The notes under the pieces are model-generated. The model was not told the origin of the DNA, did not search any database, and was given only the letters and a program-made list of their open reading frames with translations. A program made the position numbers and the translations under genes. Of a stretch of 33,972 nt of DNA, positions 24,671-30,386 are shown in pieces; positions within the stretch are counted from its first letter, which is position 1; the number at the start of each line of letters is the position of its first letter. The DNA is from Cloacibacillus sp. (lineage in GTDB: Bacteria > Synergistota > Synergistia > Synergistales > Synergistaceae): the NCBI RefSeq assembly GCF_020860125.1, contig NZ_JAJBUX010000036.1, positions 1 to 33,972 on the forward strand, given 5' to 3'.

Positions 24671-25900
24671 TTATTTCACAAAGCTTTTGACGATATCCAC
24701 CAATATAGAGGAAATTTTCTCCATCGACTGAACGGGGATATATTCATACCGTCCGTGGAAGTTGTGTCCACCGATACAGATATTTGGACAGGGAATTCCC
24801 TCAAAGGAAAGTATCGTCCCGTCCGTACCGCCGCGCATCGGGATATAGAACGGGGCGACCCCCTCTTTTTTCATCGCCGCGGCGATCGCTTCGACCATCT
24901 CAAAGCGTCCCTCTATCGCCTCGCAGATATTCCGGTAGGTATCGGTGACGGCCACACTTACCGTACCCTCTCCGTAAACTTTATTGAGGAAGGCCGCGAT
25001 CTCGTGCATGCGCTCTTTTCTTATCTCGAATTTCATCCGGTCGTGGTCCCTCAGGTAGAGGCGCATCTTTGCCAGCTCCACTTCGCCGGAGAGCTCCAGC
25101 ACATGGTAATACCCCTCGTACCCCTCGGTGTGGCCCGGCGTCTCCGCGGCCGGCAGCATATTGATAAATTCGTTGGCGACAAGGATCGCGTTCTTCATCT
25201 GATCCTTCGCAAGCCCCGGATGGATGTTGACCCCCTTTATCGAGATCCTTGCCTCGGCGGCGTTGAATGTTTCATAGGCGATCTCCCCAAGTGGGCCGCC
25301 GTCGAGCGTGTAGGCGAACTGCGGGTTGAAGCGGCCCTTATCGAGAGTCTTGGCCCCCAGACAGCCGATCTCCTCATCCGTCGGGAAGAAGAGCTGGATC
25401 TCTCCATGCCTCTCCTCGGGATGTTCGCAAAAATACTGGACCATCCCCATTATCTCGGCGATCCCCGCCTTATCGTCGGCGCCGAGGAGCGTTGTGCCGT
25501 CCGTCACAACCAGGTCGCAGCCAATATAGTTTTTCAGGTGGGGAAAACGGGCCGCCTCCATGACGATACCAAGCTCCTCATTGAGGACTATGTCCCCGCC
25601 GTCATAATTTTTTACAATACGCGGCTTAACCTCTTTCCCGCTGAATTCTGGCGAGGTATCAAGATGAGAGCTGAATCCGATCGCCGGGGCATCCCCGCCG
25701 CCGTTTGCGGGAATCCTGGCGTATACACAGCCGGAATCGGAGAAAAACGCCTCGTTCACTCCGAGGGCCTTTAGCTCGCCGACGATCATCGCCGCGAGGT
25801 CTTTCTGCTTTTCCGTGCTCGGCACGCTCTGCCGGTTGTATGCCGATTCCGTGTCCACCTTTACGTACCGTAAAAATCTCTCCAACACAATATTGTCCAT
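24671..25900 (-). CDS. pepT: Peptidase T (tripeptide aminopeptidase, M20B)
   Basis: This zinc enzyme removes N-terminal residues from tripeptides in the cytoplasm. The M20 metal ligands are visible as His79 and Asp81 (FSSHLDTSPE), Asp142 (LLGADDKAGIAE), Glu176-Glu177 (FPTDEEIGCLG), Asp in YTLDGGPLGE, and a late His in GGHNFHGRYEYIP. The PMRGGTDG segment is also characteristic. The ATG at 25900 lies eight bases after GGAGG; the frame is open further upstream but with no signal. The 409 residues almost match the E. coli enzyme. It follows the symporter gene by 48 bp, so transporter and peptidase are probably co-transcribed, in line with peptide or amino-acid use. Confidence 0.95.
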   Translation of the reverse strand: MDNIVLERFLRYVKVDTESAYNRQSVPSTEKQKDLAAMIVGELKALGVNEAFFSDSGCVYARIPANGGGDAPAIGFSSHLDTSPEFSGKEVKPRIVKNYDGGDIVLNEELGIVMEAARFPHLKNYIGCDLVVTDGTTLLGADDKAGIAEIMGMVQYFCEHPEERHGEIQLFFPTDEEIGCLGAKTLDKGRFNPQFAYTLDGGPLGEIAYETFNAAEARISIKGVNIHPGLAKDQMKNAILVANEFINMLPAAETPGHTEGYEGYYHVLELSGEVELAKMRLYLRDHDRMKFEIRKERMHEIAAFLNKVYGEGTVSVAVTDTYRNICEAIEGRFEMVEAIAAAMKKEGVAPFYIPMRGGTDGTILSFEGIPCPNICIGGHNFHGRYEYIPVQSMEKISSILVDIVKSFVK

Positions 25901-25948
25901 TGCTGGCACCTCCGCCGATCTTATTCCTTGATATAGGCAGCCATTCAA

Positions 25949-27382
25949 CTACCTGTTTTTACCCTGATAGAGCACCTCGACCGGTACGACCTCGCTGCGG
26001 CCGCGCGTAATGGCGGAGACGATGAAGATCGTCGCGAACGAAAGGGGTACCGTGATGATGGCGCTCTTTATACCAAACGGCGACTTGAGGACGATCTCCC
26101 AGATCACCGTCGCCATACCGCCCATCAGGATGCCGCATACGCCTCCCATCTTCGTCACATTTTTGGCGAAGAGCGCGCAGACCAGCGCCGGCGTAACGGA
26201 GGCGCCGTACATCGAATAGGCATACATCTGCACCGACAGGATGTCCGGGAAGTAACGTCCCATAAGATAGGCCAGCACCGCCACGCCAACCGCCGAAATC
26301 CTGAGGAAGGCGAGTTTTTCCTTATCGGTCGCGTCTCTGTGGAAGAAGCGGTTCCAGATGTCGTATGTCACATTGGAGGAGATCGTGAGTATGTACGAAT
26401 CTCCGGTCGTAACGATGAAGGCCATACAGGAGGCCATTAAGAGGCCGCCGACCAGCACCGGCATGAAATTGATCGCCAGCTGGAAAATTACCGTGTCCGG
26501 CTTGGCGAGATTCGGAAGCAGATAGATACCGGCGCTTGCGACAATAATCTGAAGTGAAAAGACCAGCACTTCGCCGATGATCAGCCCCTTGCCGGAGCGC
26601 CTTGCCGTCTCAACGTCCCTTGCCGCTCCCATTCTCTGTATCATATTCTGGTCGCCTAGGACCAGGAAGAAGATCGGAAATATATATCCCAGCGCCTGTA
26701 TAACGTTCAGGCTTCCCTTAAATGAGTCTCTGCCAGCCGGAAGCCCCTTGAATATCCCTAAAAAACCTCCGTCTATCTGTCCCGACAGCACCGGCACGGC
26801 GATGATGAAAGAGCCGACGAAAAGGAAGGCGCTGAGCGCGTCCGTGTAGGCGACGCTGAACATTCCTCCGGTAACCGCCAGCAGGAGCATCAACAGCCCG
26901 CAGAGCATGACGGCGATCTCAAAATCGATCCCCGTGCTCAGATTTATGACATGCCCGGCCGCTTTGAACTGTGAGGCCAGAATGCCTATGTATCCCAAAA
27001 CGATACATACCGTGGCGATGACGCGGGCCGCCGTTCCGTATCTCACTTCAAAAAGTTCCGGGATCGTGTAGGTAGTGGCCTGGCGCACCCGCCCGGATAC
27101 CAGATAAAGCATGAACATCCCGATAGGCGCCCCGATAAAAATCAAAAGTCCAAAATAGGGGCCGTTTCCCCAAATAAGCCCAGCTGAACCGGTTATCGCG
27201 CCGCCGCCGCACCACGTGGCCAGCAGAGTACCGATGAGGACGACCGTCGGCAGACTTCTGTTAGCGACGGCAAAGTCGTCGGAGCTCTTGACCTTTTTCT
27301 TCGTAAGATACAGGCCTACACCCAAAACGACACAGAGATACAATACCACACAGGTGATAATTACCGGACTTGCGTTCAACAT
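25949..27382 (-). CDS. Sodium:solute symporter (SSS family)
   Basis: This inner-membrane symporter imports a small organic solute with sodium. It has 477 residues and about 13 hydrophobic segments. SSS hallmarks are the N-terminal YLTKKKVKSSDDFAVANRSL, the loop GTLLATWCGGGAITGSAGLI, and LLAVTGGMFSVAYTDALSAF, part of the family signature. The ATG follows AGGAGGG closely. The substrate cannot be chosen among amino acids, pantothenate, carboxylates and others; the pepT and aminotransferase neighbours favour an amino acid or peptide-derived compound. Its leader carries two hairpins and a possible small ORF, which suggests post-initiation control. Confidence 0.92.
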   Translation of the reverse strand: MLNASPVIITCVVLYLCVVLGVGLYLTKKKVKSSDDFAVANRSLPTVVLIGTLLATWCGGGAITGSAGLIWGNGPYFGLLIFIGAPIGMFMLYLVSGRVRQATTYTIPELFEVRYGTAARVIATVCIVLGYIGILASQFKAAGHVINLSTGIDFEIAVMLCGLLMLLLAVTGGMFSVAYTDALSAFLFVGSFIIAVPVLSGQIDGGFLGIFKGLPAGRDSFKGSLNVIQALGYIFPIFFLVLGDQNMIQRMGAARDVETARRSGKGLIIGEVLVFSLQIIVASAGIYLLPNLAKPDTVIFQLAINFMPVLVGGLLMASCMAFIVTTGDSYILTISSNVTYDIWNRFFHRDATDKEKLAFLRISAVGVAVLAYLMGRYFPDILSVQMYAYSMYGASVTPALVCALFAKNVTKMGGVCGILMGGMATVIWEIVLKSPFGIKSAIITVPLSFATIFIVSAITRGRSEVVPVEVLYQGKNR

Positions 27383-27412
27383 AAAATCATCCCTCCTGAT
27401 TGACTTTCTGTT

Positions 27413-27478
27413 TCAAACTCCAGGGTACCGCGCTGTTTCAATATTCTTTATACAAAATTTGTCCGCGAAGGCGGACAA
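27413..27478 (-). CDS. Possible 21-codon leader peptide upstream of the symporter
   Basis: GGAGG (27491-27487) is followed after eight bases by a TTG that opens a 21-codon frame, MSAFADKFCIKNIETARYPGV. It ends 30 nt before the symporter ATG. A 9-bp hairpin (27458-27479) covers its first codons. The start is not ATG and there are no repeated regulatory codons, so this is only a candidate. Confidence 0.3.
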   Translation of the reverse strand: MSAFADKFCIKNIETARYPGV

Positions 27479-27538
27479 ACGATTTACCTCCTTCCCAATA
27501 ATATTCCACCGCACCCAACGGTGCGCTGATCTTGCCCT
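27458..27538 (-). promoter_or_regulatory. Two hairpins in the symporter leader
   Basis: TTTGTCCGC (27458-27466) and GCGGACAAA (27471-27479) are perfect 9-bp arms with a 4-nt loop, followed on the minus strand by TTTTG. About 30 nt upstream, CGCACC and GGTGCG form a second stem with a GTTG-type loop. A ribosome-binding-like GGAGG lies between them. The arrangement suggests attenuation or translational control. The spacer 27540-27760 is AT-rich, includes ATTTTATAAAAT (27624-27635), and has no gene. Confidence 0.45.
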
Positions 27539-27761
27539 CTATCGGTCTTTCATGGTACGGAATTTATGGCGGTTCTTGTAACTGTATAGCTTCGAAGTAT
27601 GGTCGAGATAGTATCGTATTTATATTTTATAAAATCCTATATTATTTATATTAATCCAAATACTATTACTCTATAATCCTTTTGTCAATGGGCTGTGTTG
27701 AAATATTCTTTATGGTTTTTTCAAAAAACGGGAAGACTCATTAGCGCGCCGCATATCGCCG

Positions 27762-27791
27762 TTTACTTTCCGGAATCTGTTTCGGTATGAT
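27762..27791 (+). promoter_or_regulatory. Promoter of the YoaK-like gene
   Basis: TTTACT (27762-27767) and TATGAT (27786-27791) are separated by 18 bp. The predicted leader is about 40 nt. Confidence 0.5.
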
Positions 27792-27838
27792 ATTCTATCT
27801 AAGGAAAAAAGCTTGACAGAAGAAGGGGGCTTACGGCG

Positions 27839-28513
27839 ATGGCGGAAAGTAAAAGACAGATGTCCGATTCACTGAGGGTGGCGATGCTGCTCGCGCTTGC
27901 GGGCGGTTTTCTCGACGCCTATACCTACGTGACGCGCGGCGGCGTCTTTGCCAACGCGCAGACCGGCAATATCGTTCTCTTCGGGATAAATCTCTTCGAG
28001 GGAAATTTCATCGCGGCCAAAGATTATCTGGTGCCGATTTTCGCCTTTTTTATCGGAATAATCATCGCGGAGATGATAAAGAGCCGCTTTCGCAGTAACC
28101 GCGCCCTCCACTGGCGGCAGATCGTCGTCTTGATCGAATTCGCCGTGCTCGCCGCGGCGGCCTTCATGCCGCAGGCTTACAACACCTCGGTGAACGCCCT
28201 TATTTCCTTCGTCTGCTCTTTGCAGGTGGAGAGTTTCAGAAAGGTCAAGGGCAGTCCGTTCGCCACGACTATGTGCACGGGAAACCTGCGCAGCGCCACC
28301 GAGCATCTCTACAACTACCACAAAAGCCATGACCGCGAGGCGCTGAAAAACAGCGGCCGTTATTTTCTCGTGATCGCCCTCTTCACGGCGGGGGCCGGCA
28401 TCGGCGCGGTGGTCTCCAAATTGTTCCATTTCCAGGCGGTCCTCTTTGCCGCGGCGCTGCTGCTGACGGCGGCGATCATTATGACAAAGGACCCGGAGTC
28501 GGCCAATATCTGA
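27839..28513 (+). CDS. YoaK/DUF1275-family membrane protein
   Basis: This is a small integral membrane protein of unknown function. The 224 residues and about six hydrophobic segments match the DUF1275 (YoaK) family. Its most recognisable motifs are LALAGGFLDAYTYVTRGGVF with ANAQTGNIVLFG near residues 17-50, and QVESFRKVKGSPFATTMCTG with NLRSATE about two thirds along. The ATG lies after AGAAGGGGG. It is a single gene with its own promoter, convergent with rplL and sharing its terminator. Nothing nearby suggests a role. Confidence 0.85.
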   Translation: MAESKRQMSDSLRVAMLLALAGGFLDAYTYVTRGGVFANAQTGNIVLFGINLFEGNFIAAKDYLVPIFAFFIGIIIAEMIKSRFRSNRALHWRQIVVLIEFAVLAAAAFMPQAYNTSVNALISFVCSLQVESFRKVKGSPFATTMCTGNLRSATEHLYNYHKSHDREALKNSGRYFLVIALFTAGAGIGAVVSKLFHFQAVLFAAALLLTAAIIMTKDPESANI

Positions 28514-28528
28514 CCGGCGGCGCGCAGC

Positions 28529-28566
28529 AAAAAAGCGCACCCCTTACGGGATGCGCTTCGTTTTGT
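28529..28566. terminator. Bidirectional terminator between yoaK-like gene and rplL
   Basis: AAGCGCA (28533-28539) and TGCGCTT (28552-28558) pair, continued by CCC and GGG around a TTAC loop. The minus strand ends in TTTTTT, right after rplL; the plus strand runs into CGTTTTGTTTT. Confidence 0.85.
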
Positions 28567-28582
28567 TTTCGGTTAAAAGATC

Positions 28583-28966
28583 TTACTTCAGTTCGACCTT
28601 CGCGCCGGCCTCTTCGAGCTTCTTCTTTATCTCTTCGGCCTCGTCCTTCGCTACGGCTTCCTTGATCGTCTTGGGGGCGCCGTCGACCATCTCCTTGGCT
28701 TCCTTCAGTCCAAGGCCGGTGATCTCGCGGACGACCTTGATGACGCCGATCTTGTTCGCGCCGTGCTCGGCGAGGACTACGTCAAATTCAGTCTTCTCTT
28801 CCTCTGCGGGAGCCGCGGCGCCGGCCGCGGGCATGCCGCCCATGGGCATCATCATCGCGGGAGCGGCCGCGGAGACGCCGAACTTCTCTTCGAGTTCCTT
28901 AACGAGCTCTGAAAGCTCGAGTACTGACATTTCGCTGATAGCCTGGATGAGTTCTTCACGTGTCAT
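28583..28966 (-). CDS. rplL: Ribosomal protein L7/L12
   Basis: This is the ribosomal stalk protein that recruits translation GTPases. The 127 residues show the full plan: N-terminal dimerisation helices (ISEMSVLELSELVKELEEKF), an Ala/Gly/Pro/Met-rich hinge (MMMPMGGMPAAGAAAPAEEE) and the C-terminal domain (VVLAEHGANKIGVIKVVREI, then GLGLKEAKEMVDGAPKTIKE). The ATG lies seven bases after AGGAGGA. It follows rplJ by 71 bp and is followed directly by a terminator. The usual downstream rpoB is not there; a YoaK-like gene on the other strand is. Confidence 0.97.
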   Translation of the reverse strand: MTREELIQAISEMSVLELSELVKELEEKFGVSAAAPAMMMPMGGMPAAGAAAPAEEEKTEFDVVLAEHGANKIGVIKVVREITGLGLKEAKEMVDGAPKTIKEAVAKDEAEEIKKKLEEAGAKVELK

Positions 28967-29037
28967 TGTTGTTTCCTCCTAAAATTTTTCGTAATTTAAA
29001 TTTTTATGCTGCCAGACGGCCTATGCCGCCCGTGGTA

Positions 29038-29571
29038 CTATGCCGCTGATTCTTTCTGTTCCTTGATCCTCTCGAGGACTGTGACAAAATTCTTCTGGGG
29101 GCCGGAGAGCACGGTAACGAGACCGCGAAGCGGAGCCGCGATGGTGCCCACGACCTGAGCGATGAGCGTCTCCTTTGAGGGAAGGTCCGCGAGAGCGAAG
29201 ACCTGATCCTTCGTGAGGACCTGCTGTCCTCCGAGGATGGCGCCCTTGATGACAAGAGCTTCGTTGCCCTTCTCCTTGGAGAAGTCGCGGATCACCTTGG
29301 CAACCGCCGCCGCGTCGCCGTAGGAAAGGACATAGCCGTTGGGCCCGAAGTCGATCTCGGAAGCCTGGACCATACCGCATTCGCTGAGGGCTATGCGCAT
29401 AAAGGTGTTCTTGCAGACCTTCATCTCACCGCCGGCCTGACGGATGAGTTTACGCACCGCGCTTATCTTCTTGACTGTCAGTCCGCGGTATTCGGTGATG
29501 AAGACTGCGTCGCTCCTTTTGAGAGCCTCTGCCAGCATATCGATATTTTCACGTTTTGCTTGTGTCGGCAT
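29038..29571 (-). CDS. rplJ: Ribosomal protein L10
   Basis: This protein anchors the L7/L12 dimers at the stalk base and, in many bacteria, represses its own operon by binding the leader. The 177 residues begin MPTQAKRENIDMLAEALKRS, followed by VFITEYRGLTVKKISAVRKL and the KVCKNTFMRIAL segment, all typical of L10. The C-terminal helix (FVTVLERIKEQKESA) is the L7/L12 binding region. The ATG follows AGGAGGTG. An L10 leader and a consensus promoter lie directly upstream; rplK and rplA are absent. Confidence 0.97.
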   Translation of the reverse strand: MPTQAKRENIDMLAEALKRSDAVFITEYRGLTVKKISAVRKLIRQAGGEMKVCKNTFMRIALSECGMVQASEIDFGPNGYVLSYGDAAAVAKVIRDFSKEKGNEALVIKGAILGGQQVLTKDQVFALADLPSKETLIAQVVGTIAAPLRGLVTVLSGPQKNFVTVLERIKEQKESAA

Positions 29572-29769
29572 TTCTGTTTCACCTCCTGATGATTATATTG
29601 TTATTCGGAAATGCCGTCTGATCCGGCGCGCATAGCGCGGCCAAATAAAAAGGCTTCCGAACCCAAGCAAGTCCGGAAGCCATAATAACTGTCATATATA
29701 CAGAATTATTCTTCGCGAGACCTCGGCAGGAAATTAAGCGCAAAGGCACCTGCTGTCTTGAGCCATAGC
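29572..29769 (-). ncRNA. Ribosomal protein L10 leader
   Basis: The 5' untranslated region runs from the predicted transcription start to rplJ. On the minus strand AAGACAGCAGGTG is followed by TTAATTTCCTGCCGAGGT, the paired core that I recognise from L10 leaders (Rfam-type RF00557), where L10(L12) binds. A terminator-like hairpin lies downstream, so excess L10 probably reduces rplJL expression. Recognition is by eye; a covariance-model search would confirm it. Confidence 0.8.
29643..29682 (-). terminator. Attenuator-type hairpin in the L10 leader
   Basis: On the minus strand GGCTTCCG and CGGAAGCC form a perfect 8-bp stem with a 14-nt loop, followed by TTTTTATTT. It lies between the L10-binding core and rplJ, as expected for premature termination control. 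Confidence 0.8.
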
Positions 29770-29775
29770 GAGTGA

Positions 29776-29804
29776 ATTATACTTGCTGCGCCATATTTTG
29801 TCAA
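29776..29804 (-). promoter_or_regulatory. Consensus sigma70 promoter of rplJL
   Basis: On the minus strand TTGACA (29804-29799) and TATAAT (29781-29776) match the consensus exactly with a 17-bp spacer. This supports independent, strong transcription of rplJ-rplL. Confidence 0.85.
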
Positions 29805-29901
29805 AACATTTTCCCGGACATAATTTTTCCCCAAATACCGTATATATCCACATACCCCAGGGTTATTATAATATTCACGCGCCTCCGCTAAACAGCCTAA
29901 T

Positions 29902-29921
29902 ATACTATAAATCTATAGTAT
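29902..29921. repeat. Palindrome between rplJ and csoR promoters
   Basis: ATACTATA (29902-29909) and TATAGTAT (29914-29921) are perfect arms around AATC. The site lies between divergent promoters, about 35 bp upstream of the csoR -35. Its role is unknown. No gene lies in 29822-30025. Confidence 0.4.
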
Positions 29922-29954
29922 TGCGGATATTTCAGCGGCTTCGCATAAAACAAC

Positions 29955-30004
29955 TTGACATATACCGCATAGGGGTATATAACAAATATACCTAATGGGG
30001 GTAT
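29955..30004 (+). promoter_or_regulatory. csoR-copA promoter with two CsoR boxes
   Basis: TTGACA (29955-29960) and TATAAC (29978-29983) are 17 bp apart. Box 1, TATACCGCATAGGGGTATA (29961-29979), fills the spacer. Box 2, TATACCTAATGGGGGTAT (29987-30004), covers the predicted start site. Both have the TACC-N-GGGGTA pattern of CsoR operators, so apo-CsoR should repress and Cu(I) should relieve. Confidence 0.8.
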
Positions 30005-30025
30005 TTACGACAAGGGGGCCGTGAG

Positions 30026-30334
30026 ATGAAAGATAAAGAAATTTGCGCCTGCTGTGAGAAGATGACCGAGCGCACCGAAGAGGAGCGCAAAAAACTGATC
30101 CACCGCCTCAACCGCATCGAGGGACAGATACGCGGAATTCGCGGGATGGTCGAAAAGAGCGTCTATTGTACCGACATTCTTGTACAGTCGGCGGCGGTTA
30201 CGGCGGCAGTTAACGCCTTCAATAAAGACCTGCTGGCCAGCCACATCCGCAACTGCGTGGCGAGGGATATCCGGGCGGGAAAGGACGAGGTCATCGACGA
30301 ACTGGTCGCAACCCTGCAAAAGCTGATGAAATAG
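30026..30334 (+). CDS. csoR: Copper-sensing transcriptional repressor CsoR
   Basis: This is an all-helical DUF156-family repressor that leaves DNA when it binds Cu(I). The metal ligands C48 (SVYCTDILVQ), H73 and C77 (ASHIRNCVARD) match the Cys-His-Cys pattern of copper sensors rather than the nickel or formaldehyde variants. The DNA-contact helix HRLNRIEGQIRGIRGMVE is typical. The 102 residues are normal. An extra N-terminal cluster, ICACC (C7, C9, C10), is unusual and might also bind metal. The ATG follows AAGGGGGCCGTGAG. The gene lies 52 bp before copA, with two operator boxes in its promoter. Confidence 0.93.
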   Translation: MKDKEICACCEKMTERTEEERKKLIHRLNRIEGQIRGIRGMVEKSVYCTDILVQSAAVTAAVNAFNKDLLASHIRNCVARDIRAGKDEVIDELVATLQKLMK

Positions 30335-30386
30335 GCGGGCGAAGGCGCTTGGATTTTATAAAGAGAGATCGGGGAGGTTTTGATAG

